Below, in pieces: positions 28,361 through 37,605 of a DNA stretch of 64,000 nt. The position numbers and the translations under genes are program-made. The DNA is from Mycobacterium conspicuum (GTDB lineage Bacteria > Actinomycetota > Actinomycetes > Mycobacteriales > Mycobacteriaceae), in contig NZ_AP022613.1 in assembly GCF_010730195.1 (NCBI RefSeq), positions 3,286,001 to 3,350,000 on the forward strand, given 5' to 3'. A model generated the notes under the pieces. It searched no databases. It had not been told where the DNA came from and was given only the letters and a program-made list of their open reading frames with translations. Numbering within the stretch: position 1 is the first letter of the stretch; the number at the start of each line of letters is the position of its first letter.

Positions 28361-31123
28361 CTACCCAACGTCAACTGCGACAACGCCGCGCCGAACGTCA
28401 TTGATTGCGCGCTTGGCGGTGGCCCGCAGCTCAGGGTCGGGCGCGGCGTTGCGAACTTGGTCCAGCAGGTCGAGCACCTGCCGGCACCACCGCACGAAAT
28501 CCCCCGCCGACAACGGCGAACCACCCCCGCCTGACGAGTAGGCGTCAGCGACATCTAGGGCCGCCGCCAGGTCGCCGGTGCGGGCCCACCGGTAGATGGT
28601 GCTGGCGAAGCCGTCGTCGGGTTCGCGGCTGGTGGCAAGCCGGTGCCGTTGCTCGTCGGCGCGCAGCGTCGCCGACAGCCTGGCGGTCTTTCGCAGCGCC
28701 TGCTGTATCCGCAGTGTGGGCGCCTCGGCGGCGAAGGGGGCGCTGGGACCGTCACCGCCGCGGGTTTCATACACCACCGCCGAGACCACCGCCGCCAACT
28801 CCGGGGGACGCAGGCCCGCCCACGCGTCGGTGCGCAGGCACTCGGCGACCAGCAGGTCGCTCTCGCTGTAGATCCTGGCCAGCAACCGGCCGTCGTCGGT
28901 GACCTTCGGATCGGCCGGCGACCCGCCGATGAAGTCGCGTTCGGTGAGCAGCCCGACGATCCGGTCGAAGGTGCGGGCCAACGAATTGGTGGCGGCGGCG
29001 ACCTTCTGCTGCAGCTGCGCGTTGTCGCGTTCAATGCGCAGGTAGCGCTCGGTCTGGCGGATCTGGTCCTCAAGTTCGGGCTTGTTGTGCGCCGGGTGAC
29101 GTCGCAGCTCGGCCCGCAGCGACGCCAGCTCCGGATCGTGAAACTCCCCGTCCTGCTCGCGTTTACGGGCGCGACGCCCAGCGGGAATCGACAGCCCCGC
29201 CCGACCTTCCATCGCCGACAGCAGCGCCGACGCCAGATCGCGCCGGACCCTCGGCTGGCGGTGTTCGACCCGCTTGGGCAGCGTCATCGAACCGACCGGC
29301 GCCGCGGCACCCGAATAATCCGCCGACGATATTCGCCCCGCCCATCGGTGTTCGGTGAGCACCAGCGGCCGCGGGTCGTCGCCGTCGCGGGCCGACTCCA
29401 ACACCACGGCCAGTCCGCCGTGCCGGCCGTTGATGTTGATGATGTCGCCTCGGCGCAGCGCGGCCAGTGCGTCGCTGGCCGCCTGCCGTCGTTGCAGCCG
29501 CGACGCGCGGGCCTGCGTGCGCTCCAGCTCGGAGATCCGCGCCCGCAGCCGCGCATAGTCCAGGATCGGTGCGTCGTGACCACCCAGTTCGGTGGCGATC
29601 TCGTCGAGCATCCCCGCGCCGCGCTCGATGCCACGAACCAGCCCGACGACGGATCCGTCGGCCTGGTACTGGGCGAACGACTGCTCGAGCAGCTGATGCG
29701 CCTGCCCGGGACCCAGCTGGTGCACCAGGTTGATCGTCATGTTGTACGACGGCGCGAACGAACTGCGCAGCGGAAAGGTGCGGGTGGAGGCCAGCCCGGC
29801 GACCTCGGACGGCTCGATGTCGGGGTGCCACAGGACGACGGCGTGGCCTTCGACATCGATGCCGCGGCGACCGGCGCGCCCGGTCAGCTGCGTGTACTCC
29901 CCCGGCGTCAGCGGCACGTGCTGTTCGCCGTTGAACTTCACCAGCCGTTCCAGCACCACCGTCCGGGCCGGCATGTTGATGCCGAGCGCCAGGGTCTCGG
30001 TGGCGAACACCGCCTTGACCAGGCCCGCGGTGAACAACTCTTCGACCGTGTGCCGGAACGCCGGCAGCATGCCGGCGTGGTGGGCCGCCAGGCCGCGCAG
30101 CAGACCTTCGCGCCACTCGTAGTAGCCCAGCACTGCCAGGTCGGCGTCGGCGAGGTCACCGCACCGGTGCTCGATCACCTCGGCGATCTGCGCGCGTTCC
30201 TCCTCGGTGGTCAGCCGCAGCGGCGACCGCAGGCATTGGCCGACCGCGGCGTCACAGCCCGCCCGCGAGAACACGAACGTGATCGCCGGCAGCAGGCCCT
30301 CGGAGTCCAGCTTCGCGATGACGTCGGGGCGCGCCGGGGGGCGGTAGAACCGCGGCCTGCCCTGACCGCCGCGACCCTGCCCCGCCCGGCCCGACCCTCG
30401 GCGCGGGCTACGCCAATCCGACATCCGGTCGGCCTCGCGGCGATGCGCAAGGTGGCGCAGCAGTTCGGGGTCGACGCGCGACTTGTCGGCGGCACTGTCG
30501 TAGTCGAACAGGTCGAAGAGGCGCTTGCCGACCAGGATGTGTTGCCACAGCGGCACCGGCCGGTGCTCGTCGACGACCACCGTCGTGTCACCGCGCACGG
30601 TCTGGATCCAGCCGCCGAACTCCTCGGCATTGCTCACCGTCGCCGACAGACTCACCAGCCGGACCTCGTCGGGCAGATGCAGGATGACCTCCTCCCACAC
30701 CGGACCCCGCATCCGGTCGGCGAGGAAATGCACCTCGTCCATCACCACATATGAAAGGCCTTGCAGTGCAGGAGAATCCGCGTAAAGCATGTTGCGCAGC
30801 ACCTCGGTGGTCATCACCACGACGGGTGCATCGCCGTTGACCGACACGTCACCGGTGAGCAGACCGATCTGGTCCTTGCCGTAGCGTGCCGTGAGGTCGG
30901 TGTGCTTTTGATTGCTCAGGGCCTTCAGCGGTGTGGTGTAAAAGCATTTGCCGGCCGACGCCAGCGCCAGGTGCACGGCGAATTCGCCGACCACCGTCTT
31001 GCCCGCGCCGGTCGGCGCGCAGACCAGCACGCCGTGGCCCTTTTCGAGGGCCACGCAGGCCCGCTGCTGGAAGCCGTCGAGCGCAAAGGGCAGGTCCGCG
31101 GTGAACCGGGCGAGTTCGGTCAC
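28361..31123 (-). CDS. helY: Ski2-like DEAD/DEAH RNA helicase HelY
   Basis: At 920 aa this matches mycobacterial HelY (about 906). The superfamily 2 motifs are in order: Walker A APTGAGKT at 36-43, Ia, DEVH box (MDEVHFLAD) near residue 129, SAT (SLSATVSN), the C-terminal helicase motifs (FATETLALGINMPARTVV) and QLTGRAGRRG. A Ski2/Mtr4-like C-terminal domain (DSHCT) fills the rest. It is predicted to unwind RNA for processing or decay. GTG 31123 is the start, 87 nt downstream of tatC, with an inverted-repeat element in the gap. Confidence 0.93.
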   Translation of the reverse strand: MTELARFTADLPFALDGFQQRACVALEKGHGVLVCAPTGAGKTVVGEFAVHLALASAGKCFYTTPLKALSNQKHTDLTARYGKDQIGLLTGDVSVNGDAPVVVMTTEVLRNMLYADSPALQGLSYVVMDEVHFLADRMRGPVWEEVILHLPDEVRLVSLSATVSNAEEFGGWIQTVRGDTTVVVDEHRPVPLWQHILVGKRLFDLFDYDSAADKSRVDPELLRHLAHRREADRMSDWRSPRRGSGRAGQGRGGQGRPRFYRPPARPDVIAKLDSEGLLPAITFVFSRAGCDAAVGQCLRSPLRLTTEEERAQIAEVIEHRCGDLADADLAVLGYYEWREGLLRGLAAHHAGMLPAFRHTVEELFTAGLVKAVFATETLALGINMPARTVVLERLVKFNGEQHVPLTPGEYTQLTGRAGRRGIDVEGHAVVLWHPDIEPSEVAGLASTRTFPLRSSFAPSYNMTINLVHQLGPGQAHQLLEQSFAQYQADGSVVGLVRGIERGAGMLDEIATELGGHDAPILDYARLRARISELERTQARASRLQRRQAASDALAALRRGDIININGRHGGLAVVLESARDGDDPRPLVLTEHRWAGRISSADYSGAAAPVGSMTLPKRVEHRQPRVRRDLASALLSAMEGRAGLSIPAGRRARKREQDGEFHDPELASLRAELRRHPAHNKPELEDQIRQTERYLRIERDNAQLQQKVAAATNSLARTFDRIVGLLTERDFIGGSPADPKVTDDGRLLARIYSESDLLVAECLRTDAWAGLRPPELAAVVSAVVYETRGGDGPSAPFAAEAPTLRIQQALRKTARLSATLRADEQRHRLATSREPDDGFASTIYRWARTGDLAAALDVADAYSSGGGGSPLSAGDFVRWCRQVLDLLDQVRNAAPDPELRATAKRAINDVRRGVVAVDVG

Positions 31124-31140
31124 GCGCCCGCCTCAGTCCG

Positions 31141-31198
31141 CGAGGGTGCGCAAATGTACGCCAAATGCGGCGTGTCACTGCACAAACGCGCACGCTCG
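31141..31198. repeat. Imperfect inverted-repeat element between tatC and helY
   Basis: CGAGGGTGCGCAAATGT (31141-31157) pairs with ACAAACGCGCACGCTCG (31182-31198) at 13 of 17 positions. It almost fills the 87-nt gap between tatC and helY. From memory, very similar segments occur in many mycobacterial intergenic regions, so this may be a dispersed element with a terminator or attenuator role. Confidence 0.5.
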
Positions 31199-31210
31199 CC
31201 GCGAGGGGGC

Positions 31211-32146
31211 TTACGTGATGTCGTCATGGGTCCCGGCGTTGATGGGCTCGGGAGCTTCGATGGTCGACGCCTCGTCGTCGGGAATCAGGGCTTCGCGCTT
31301 GGCTTTTCGCTTATCGTGCAGCCGCGCGATCTGGATGGCAAACTCGAGCAGCACCGTCAGCGCCAGGCCCAGCGCCGTCATCGAGAACGGGTCGGATCCG
31401 GGCGTGAAGATCGCGGCGAACAAAAACATCGCGAAGATCAGGCCGCGCCGCCAGGACTTGAGCCGCTCATAGGTCAGCACACCGACCATGTTGAGCATGA
31501 CGATCAACAGCGGAAATTCGAAGCTGACCCCGAAGACCACCAGCAGATTCATCAGGAAGCCGAAATACCGGTCGCCGGACAGCGCGGTGACCTGGACGCT
31601 GTTGCCGACGGTCAGCAGGAAGCCCAACGCCTTGGCCAGCACCAGGTAGGCCAGCAGGGCGCCGGCGATGAACAGCACCGCGGCCGGGATCACGAACGCC
31701 ACCGCGAAGCGGCGTTCCTTCTGGTACAGCCCGGGCGTGACGAACGCCCAGAGCTGGTAGAACCACACCGGGCACGCCAGGACGATCCCGGCGGCCATCC
31801 CGACCTTGAGCCGCAACATGAACTGGTCAAACGGCGCCGTGGCCAGCAACCGGCATTGCCGGTCGGCGCTGATGTCCGCGCGCGCCGACTGTGGCAGCGA
31901 ACAATACGGATGCCGCAGCCACTCGCCGAGGCTTTCCAGCCCAAAGATCGAATGCGAGTACCAGAAAAACCCGAAGATCGTGGTGAGCAGGATCGCGGCC
32001 AGCGCGATCAGCAGCCTTCTCCGCAGCTCCGTGAGGTGGTCGACCAGCGACATGGTCGCGTCGGGATTGGTGCGACTGCGCCGCTGGCGTGGGTCGAGTC
32101 GCTTGAATAGACGGCCGCCGCGCACTGAAAATCTAGAACCGTTCAC
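31211..32146 (-). CDS. tatC: Sec-independent protein translocase TatC
   Basis: TatC is the six-helix core that recognises twin-arginine signal peptides. The 311-aa protein matches M. tuberculosis TatC (308). Signatures are MSLVDHLTELRRRL at the cytoplasmic N-terminus, the conserved Glu/Pro in CPVWFYQLWAFVTPGL, and FGVSFEFPL. A hydrophilic C-terminal tail of ~40 residues is rich in charged residues. tatA lies 28 nt upstream on the same strand, so tatA-tatC form one unit; tatB is not in the window. Confidence 0.96.
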   Translation of the reverse strand: MNGSRFSVRGGRLFKRLDPRQRRSRTNPDATMSLVDHLTELRRRLLIALAAILLTTIFGFFWYSHSIFGLESLGEWLRHPYCSLPQSARADISADRQCRLLATAPFDQFMLRLKVGMAAGIVLACPVWFYQLWAFVTPGLYQKERRFAVAFVIPAAVLFIAGALLAYLVLAKALGFLLTVGNSVQVTALSGDRYFGFLMNLLVVFGVSFEFPLLIVMLNMVGVLTYERLKSWRRGLIFAMFLFAAIFTPGSDPFSMTALGLALTVLLEFAIQIARLHDKRKAKREALIPDDEASTIEAPEPINAGTHDDIT

Positions 32147-32174
32147 GACGTTCGGTCAGCGGCGCCCGGTGCTG

Positions 32175-32423
32175 CTACGCGGGCCGGGCCTCGGTGTGGT
32201 CTTGACCAGCAACCGTCGACGGGTCGACGCGTTGCGACTGCACCGGCGCGGGCGGCTCAATGGCGTCCGACTTGGTTTCGGTCTGCATTTCACGGATTTC
32301 AGACTTAAAGATGCGCATTGACTTGCCCAGCGAGCGCGCCGCGTCGGGGAGCCGCTTTGCCCCGAATAACACGATGATCACGACAGCGAGGATCAGCCAG
32401 TGCCACGGTTGAAGACTGCCCAC
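32175..32423 (-). CDS. tatA: Twin-arginine translocase subunit TatA
   Basis: GTG 32423, with GGAGGT 8 nt upstream, gives an 82-aa protein. It has one membrane helix (residues 7-22), the FGAKRLPDAARSLGKSMRIFK amphipathic segment and an acidic tail. This is the pore-forming subunit of the Tat exporter, recruited to TatC on substrate binding. A longer open frame upstream is not needed and lacks a Shine-Dalgarno. Confidence 0.93.
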   Translation of the reverse strand: MGSLQPWHWLILAVVIIVLFGAKRLPDAARSLGKSMRIFKSEIREMQTETKSDAIEPPAPVQSQRVDPSTVAGQDHTEARPA

Positions 32424-32487
32424 TTTTGTTACCTCCAGACGTTCACCCGATGCTACCGCAGCGGCGCAAAACGCCAGCGTCCCCGCA

Positions 32488-33486
32488 CTACGGTTTCGTG
32501 GAAGGTGTCGTGGTTTGGGCCACCTGGTAGGACTCGAGTGCGGCCGCGGCAGCGTCCTTGACACGATGCGCGAGGGACGCGGGTTCAAGCACCCGCACCG
32601 CGGCCCCGAAGCCCAGCACCAACCGCGTCATCCAGTCTTCGGAGGCATAAGTCATGACCGCCTCGCACGAACCATCCGGCAGCTCGAGCACCTCCCGCAG
32701 CGGGTAGTAGTCGAACATCCAGGACGCCGAGGGCGCAATCCGCAGCCGCGCCGACGGCAGCGACGGGTCTCCGTCGAACAGCGAGGTGTCCGGCGGCGCC
32801 TGCACCGCGGGTTCGGGTGGGGCGGCGGGCTCGTCGAGGGCTTTGGCGTCCACGATCCGGTCGAAGCGGAACAGCCGAACCCCTTCGGATTCGCGTGACC
32901 AGGCCTCCAGGTAGCTGTGCCCACCGACCAGCAGGACCCGGATCGGGTCGACGATGCGGCTGGTCAGGGTGTCGTGGGAGGCGGCGTAGTACTCGATGGC
33001 CAGCGCCTTTTTGTCCCGCACCGTGGCGCGCACCGCGGCCGCGGCCCGGCTCTCCACGGGGGCCGGTTCGTCGACCGCCGACACGGCGCCGGGGAAACCG
33101 GAATCGCGCCCGGCGGCCCCGGCGGCCGCCGCGACCTTGGCGATCGCACTGCGCGCCGCCGCTGGGTCGACCACTCCGGGGACGTCGGCCAGCGCCCGCA
33201 GCGCCACCAGCAGGCCGGTGGCTTCCGGTGAGGTCAGCTGCAGGGGTCGGTCGATGCCGGCGGAAAACGTCACTTCGATGGTGTCGCCGGAGAATTCGAA
33301 GTCGATGAGGTCGCCGGGTCCGTAGCCGGGTAGGCCGCACATCCACAGCTGGTTGAGGTCCGCCTCGAGCTGTTTACTCGTCACCCCCAGCTCGGCGGCG
33401 GCCTCGGCGCGGGTGATCCGCGGATTGGCCTGGAAATAGGGCACCATGTTGAGCAGCCGCACCAGGCGGTCCGAGACGTTGGTCAT
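32488..33486 (-). CDS. pafC: WYL-domain transcriptional regulator PafC
   Basis: The 332-aa protein has an N-terminal winged helix (PRITRAEAAAELGVTSKQLEADL, residues 22-45), a WYL domain in the middle and a C-terminal WCX extension. With PafB it forms the PafBC transcription factor, which in mycobacteria controls the main LexA/RecA-independent DNA-damage response. ATG 33486 overlaps the pafB stop (ATGA), so the two subunits are made together. The Ala/Pro-rich insert at about 95-150 is a flexible linker. Confidence 0.93.
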   Translation of the reverse strand: MTNVSDRLVRLLNMVPYFQANPRITRAEAAAELGVTSKQLEADLNQLWMCGLPGYGPGDLIDFEFSGDTIEVTFSAGIDRPLQLTSPEATGLLVALRALADVPGVVDPAAARSAIAKVAAAAGAAGRDSGFPGAVSAVDEPAPVESRAAAAVRATVRDKKALAIEYYAASHDTLTSRIVDPIRVLLVGGHSYLEAWSRESEGVRLFRFDRIVDAKALDEPAAPPEPAVQAPPDTSLFDGDPSLPSARLRIAPSASWMFDYYPLREVLELPDGSCEAVMTYASEDWMTRLVLGFGAAVRVLEPASLAHRVKDAAAAALESYQVAQTTTPSTKP

Positions 33487-34493
33487 TGGCGCCGCTCCTC
33501 CTCCCCTGCCAGGGCCCCGCGCAATCGCGCCACAACGTCATCACGCAGCGACTGCGGCTCCAGCGCGATGGCATCGGCCCCGTAGCCGGCGATCTCACGC
33601 GCCAGCCCGTCGGGCGATCCAATGTCGAGTTCGATGACATCTCCGTCGCGGCCGGCGAGTTGCCGTGCCCCGATTTGCCGTCCGGCGCGTCGCAGCGCGG
33701 TGGCCCGCCCGTCGGCGACCCACACCACGGCCTGGCCGCCAGCCGGCGTCTCGCTGACCGTGTCGGCGACGATCTTGCGCAGGTCGACGTCCTCGGGCAC
33801 GGTGACCACACCTTCCGGTCCGATCGGCGTGACCTCGGCACCGATCCGGGATAGCCGGAACGTGCGGGTGGCGCCGCGATCGCGGTCGTGGCCCACCAGA
33901 TACCAGCGGCCCTTCTCGGTGACCACTCCCCACGGTTCAACGGTGCGGGTGGTGTAGGGCTCCGCCCGAGACGGCCGATGCGGGAATTGCACCGCCTGTC
34001 GAGAATCGATGGCCGACAACAGGATTCCGAGCACGTCCTCCGATCCACGCAGACCCGGCACCCCGGCCGACGACGCGATGGCCACCTGCGCCCCGATATC
34101 TAACGGATCGACGTCTACCCCGGCGGCCCGCAATTTGAGCAGCGCGCCCTGGGTTGCGGTGATCAGCTCGGGCGATTGCCACAGCCCGGTGGCGACGGCT
34201 ACCGCGGCGGCCTCGTCCGGGGTCAACTCGACGGGACGCAACGAGTAGGCATCCCGGTTGATGCGGTAGCCCTCGGTGGGGTCCAGCGCCGAGACCTTGC
34301 CGACCTCCAGCGGGATGCCGAGGTCGCGCAGCTCGTTCTTGTCACGCTCGAACATCCGCGAAAACGCCTCGGCGCTAGGGCTTTCCGAATAGCCCGCGAC
34401 GCTGGAGCGGATCTTTTCCGCGGTGATGAAGCCGCGGGTGGACAGCAGGGCGATGACGAGATTGACCAGCCGTTCGACTTTCGAGGTCGCCAT
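33483..34493 (-). CDS. pafB: WYL-domain transcriptional regulator PafB
   Basis: The 336-aa partner of PafC (M. tuberculosis 332 aa). Residues 1-60 form a winged helix (LLSTRGFITAEKIRSSVAGY). The WYL domain includes VTEKGRWYLVGHDRDRGATRTFRLSRI, the predicted nucleic-acid-sensing surface. The name recalls its position behind pafA rather than a role in pupylation. It starts at ATG 34493, 131 nt downstream of pafA, with a long hairpin in the gap that could uncouple the two. Confidence 0.93.
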   Translation of the reverse strand: MATSKVERLVNLVIALLSTRGFITAEKIRSSVAGYSESPSAEAFSRMFERDKNELRDLGIPLEVGKVSALDPTEGYRINRDAYSLRPVELTPDEAAAVAVATGLWQSPELITATQGALLKLRAAGVDVDPLDIGAQVAIASSAGVPGLRGSEDVLGILLSAIDSRQAVQFPHRPSRAEPYTTRTVEPWGVVTEKGRWYLVGHDRDRGATRTFRLSRIGAEVTPIGPEGVVTVPEDVDLRKIVADTVSETPAGGQAVVWVADGRATALRRAGRQIGARQLAGRDGDVIELDIGSPDGLAREIAGYGADAIALEPQSLRDDVVARLRGALAGEEERRQ

Positions 34494-34552
34494 TTGCTCA
34501 AGACTAGATGGGCTGGAAAGTCATGCCGGACGGTCCTACCGGTCCCGTGACC

Positions 34553-34610
34553 GCGAACGTAACGCTGTTGCGAATTTCGACGGGGCATTTCGCAGCGGCG
34601 TTACGCTCGC
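34553..34610. terminator. Long hairpin between pafA and pafB
   Basis: The arms 34553-34574 and 34589-34610 pair over 22 positions with three non-Watson-Crick pairs, around a 14-nt loop. The hairpin begins 15 nt after the pafA stop (34625). There is no U tract, as in most mycobacterial intrinsic terminators. It could terminate or attenuate pafA transcription before pafBC. Confidence 0.55.
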
Positions 34611-34624
34611 GACGCACCGAGGAC

Positions 34625-35983
34625 CTACATGCTCGCGATCAGCCGCTTCACCCGCTCGTCGACCGCGCGGAACGGGTCTTTGCACAGCACGGTGCGCTGG
34701 GCCTGGTCATTGAGCTTGAGATGCACCCAGTCGACGGTGAAGTCACGCCCCGCGGCCTGGGCGGCGCTGATGAACTCACCACGCAGCCGCGCGCGGGTGG
34801 TCTGCGGTGGCTTTTCGACGGCCTCGGCGATGTCCTCGTCGGTGGTGACGCGCGCCGCCAGGCCCTTTCGCTGCAGCAGGTCGAACACGCCGCGTCCGCG
34901 CTTGATGTCGTGGTAGGCCAGGTCCAGCTGCGCGATCTTCGGGTCGGACAGCTCCATGTTGTAGCGATCCTGGTAGCGCTGAAACAGCTTGCGCTTGATC
35001 ACCCAGTCGATCTCGGTGTCCACCTTGGCGAAATCCTGGCTCTCGACGGCGTCGAGCTGACGGCCCCACAGGTCGACGACCTGCTCGATCTGAGCGTTGG
35101 GCTCACGCGTCTGCAGGTGTTCGACGGCGCGGGTGTAGTACTCGCGCTGGATGTCCAGCGCGCTGGCCTGGCGGCCCCCGGCCAGCCGCACCGGCCGGCG
35201 GCCGGTGACGTCGTGGCTGACCTCGCGGATCGCGCGGATCGGGTTGTCCAGCGAGAAGTCGCGAAACGGCACACCCGCCTCGATCATCTCCAGCACCAGC
35301 GCCGCGGTGCCCACCTTGAGCATGGTGGTGGTCTCGCACATGTTCGAGTCGCCGACGATGACGTGCAGCCGGCGGTACTTCTCGGCGTCGGCGTGCGGCT
35401 CGTCGCGGGTGTTGATGATCGGCCGGCTGCGGGTAGTGGCCGACGAGACGCCCTCCCAGATGTGCTCGGCGCGCTGGGACAGGCAGAACGTCGCTGCCTT
35501 GGGTGTCTGCAGCACCTTGCCCGCGCCGCAGATCAGTTGGCGGGTGACCAGGAACGGCAGCAGCACGTCGGAGATCCGGGAGAACTCGCCGGCCCGCACG
35601 ATCAGGTAGTTCTCGTGACAGCCGTAGGAGTTACCGGCCGAGTCGGTGTTGTTTTTGAACAGGTAGATGTCGCCGCCGATGCCCTCATCGGCCAGCCGCT
35701 GTTCGGCATCGACCAGCAGGTCTTCCAGCACCCATTCACCGGCACGGTCATGCGTGACCAGCTGCACCAGGCTGTCGCATTCGGCGGTCGCGTATTCGGG
35801 ATGGCTGCCGACGTCCAGGTACAGGCGCGCGCCATTCCGCAGGAACACGTTCGAGCTACGCCCCCAGGACACCACCCGCCGGAACAGGTAGCGCGCCACC
35901 TCGTCCGGGCTGAGCCGACGGTGGCCGTGGAACGTGCAGGTCACACCGAACTCGGTCTCGATGCCCATGATTCGTCGCTGCAC
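34625..35983 (-). CDS. pafA: Pup-protein ligase PafA
   Basis: PafA joins the C-terminal glutamate of deamidated Pup to substrate lysines using ATP. At 452 aa it is identical in length to the M. tuberculosis protein. The glutamine-synthetase-like fold shows at the start (MGIETEFGVTCTF, with the metal-binding and catalytic acids) and in GDSNMCETT. The start is GTG 35983, 7 nt after a -10 box, so the message is probably leaderless. Here pafA follows prcA by 48 nt; in M. tuberculosis about ten unrelated genes separate them. Confidence 0.96.
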   Translation of the reverse strand: MQRRIMGIETEFGVTCTFHGHRRLSPDEVARYLFRRVVSWGRSSNVFLRNGARLYLDVGSHPEYATAECDSLVQLVTHDRAGEWVLEDLLVDAEQRLADEGIGGDIYLFKNNTDSAGNSYGCHENYLIVRAGEFSRISDVLLPFLVTRQLICGAGKVLQTPKAATFCLSQRAEHIWEGVSSATTRSRPIINTRDEPHADAEKYRRLHVIVGDSNMCETTTMLKVGTAALVLEMIEAGVPFRDFSLDNPIRAIREVSHDVTGRRPVRLAGGRQASALDIQREYYTRAVEHLQTREPNAQIEQVVDLWGRQLDAVESQDFAKVDTEIDWVIKRKLFQRYQDRYNMELSDPKIAQLDLAYHDIKRGRGVFDLLQRKGLAARVTTDEDIAEAVEKPPQTTRARLRGEFISAAQAAGRDFTVDWVHLKLNDQAQRTVLCKDPFRAVDERVKRLIASM

Positions 35984-35990
35984 GTAATCG

Positions 35991-35996
35991 AGGGTA
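35991..35996 (-). promoter_or_regulatory. Putative -10 box for pafA
   Basis: TACCCT on the minus strand ends 7 nt before GTG 35983. It lies in the 48-nt prcA-pafA gap and would allow pafA to be transcribed apart from the dop-pup-prcBA unit, as a leaderless mRNA. Confidence 0.45.
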
Positions 35997-36031
35997 CAAG
36001 TAGTCCGAGCGCGAACGGTGGACGGCCGCGC

Positions 36032-36754
36032 CTAGCTTTCGGATTCGGAACCCAGGTGGGTCTCCAAAGTCGAGCGGCCGATCCGCCGGAATGCCCGTCG
36101 CGGACGGTTGGCGTCCAGGATGGCGACCTCCAGGCTGGCCACATCGAGGCTGGACTGATCACCGTTCGAGGCATCCGCGCTCCCCGCCCGCAGCGCGTCG
36201 ACCGCGATCCGCAGCGCATCGGGCAGATCGGCGTTCTCGGCGTAGGAGTCCTTGAGCGCCGTGGTGATCGGCTCGGTGGTGCCGCCCATCACCACGAAAT
36301 GCGGCTCGTCGGCGATCGACCCGTCGTAGAGGATCCGGTACAGCTCGGGCGGCCTCGTCTCGCCGTAATGCGCGACCTCGGCCACACACAACTCCACCTC
36401 GTAAGGCTTGGCCTGCTCGGTGAAGATGCTGCCCAGCGCCTGGGCATAGGCGTTGGCCAACTGCCGGCCGGTGACGTCGCGGCGGTCGTACGCGTAGCCG
36501 CGGGTGTCGGCGAACTGGATCCCGCTGCGACGCAGATTGTCGAATTCGTTGTACTTGCCCGCGGCGGCAAAACCGACGCGGTCGTAGAGTTCGCTGATCT
36601 TCTGCAGGGAGCGCGACGGGTTCTCGGCGACGAATAGCACACCGCCGGCGTAGGCCAGCACCACCACACTGCGGCCGCGTGCGATGCCCTTGCGCGCGAG
36701 CTCGCTGCGCTCGCGCATCGCCTGCTCGGGCGAGATGAAATACGGGAAGCTCAC
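36032..36754 (-). CDS. prcA: 20S proteasome alpha subunit PrcA
   Basis: The 240-aa alpha subunit forms the outer rings and gate of the proteasome core. The N-terminus SFPYFISPEQAMRERSELARKGIARGRSVV is the gate segment and helix H0; the fold continues through RDVTGRQLANAYAQ and YDGSIADEPHFVVMGG. The start is GTG 36754, which overlaps the prcB stop as GTGA. It lacks an N-terminal catalytic threonine, as expected for an alpha subunit. The C-terminus is slightly shorter than in M. tuberculosis (248). Confidence 0.95.
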   Translation of the reverse strand: MSFPYFISPEQAMRERSELARKGIARGRSVVVLAYAGGVLFVAENPSRSLQKISELYDRVGFAAAGKYNEFDNLRRSGIQFADTRGYAYDRRDVTGRQLANAYAQALGSIFTEQAKPYEVELCVAEVAHYGETRPPELYRILYDGSIADEPHFVVMGGTTEPITTALKDSYAENADLPDALRIAVDALRAGSADASNGDQSSLDVASLEVAILDANRPRRAFRRIGRSTLETHLGSESES

Positions 36755-37605
36755 TTGTCACCGCCATCGGGACCGAAAGTGTCTGCGCGGGAACGGCTTT
36801 CGATGACTTCACGGGCCAGTTCGGCGATCCGGCTTTCCGCCACGTCGACCGCGCCGTTGGCGTCGATGGTGACCGCCGTCGGGTAGATGCCCCGTACCAG
36901 ATCCGGACCGCCGGTGGCCGAATCGTCGTCGGCGGCGTCGTAGAGCGCCTCAACGGCCACGCGCAGCGCGGTATCGGCGTCGGTAACTTGCGAATACAGC
37001 TTCTTGATCGAGGACTTGGCGAATATCGACCCGGAGCCCACCGATTGGTAGCCCTCTTCCTCGATGTTCCAGCCGCCGGCGGCGTCGAAGGAGACGATGC
37101 GGCCCGCGCTCTCGGCGTCGGCGGCGTGGATGTCGTAGCCGACCAGCAGCGGCAGCGCGACCAGACCCTGCATCGCCGCGGCGAGGTTGCCGCGCACCAT
37201 GATCGCGAGCCGGTTCACCTTGCCGGGGAACGTGAGCGGCACGCCTTCGAGCTTCTCGTAGTGCTCGAGTTCGACCGCGTACAGCCGGGCGAATTCGACG
37301 GCGACCGCGGCGGTACCCGCGATCCCGGTGGCGGTGTAGTCGTCGGTGATGTACACCTTGCGCACATCCCGCCCGGCGATCATGTTGCCCTGCGTCGAGC
37401 GCCGATCGCCGGCGATCAGGACGCCGCCGGGGTATTTCAGCGCGACGATGGTCGTCCCATGCGGCAACTGTCCCGCTGCCGGTGCATCGCCGGTGAGGCT
37501 CGCCGGCAGCAGCTCCGGCGCCTGGCGACGAAGAAAGTCGGCGAACGAGGACAGGTCTATAGCGGAAGAGTTAAGCGACAGGCGATCGGGGAACTGCCAG
37601 GTCAC
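36751..37605 (-). CDS. prcB: 20S proteasome beta subunit PrcB
   Basis: The catalytic subunit, 284 aa. A 50-residue propeptide ends in HG, and autocleavage would expose Thr51 (TTIVALKYPGGV) as the nucleophile. The conserved GDRRST and the late GSGSIFAKSS follow. GTG 37605 overlaps the pup stop as GTGA, and the prcB stop overlaps prcA, so pup-prcB-prcA are translationally coupled. The assembled core degrades pupylated proteins delivered by Mpa. Confidence 0.96.
   Translation of the reverse strand: MTWQFPDRLSLNSSAIDLSSFADFLRRQAPELLPASLTGDAPAAGQLPHGTTIVALKYPGGVLIAGDRRSTQGNMIAGRDVRKVYITDDYTATGIAGTAAVAVEFARLYAVELEHYEKLEGVPLTFPGKVNRLAIMVRGNLAAAMQGLVALPLLVGYDIHAADAESAGRIVSFDAAGGWNIEEEGYQSVGSGSIFAKSSIKKLYSQVTDADTALRVAVEALYDAADDDSATGGPDLVRGIYPTAVTIDANGAVDVAESRIAELAREVIESRSRADTFGPDGGDK

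Noticed and set aside
28643..30754. A 703-codon open frame opposite helY
   Set aside because: Antisense shadow in GC-rich DNA; helY motifs are unambiguous on the minus strand.
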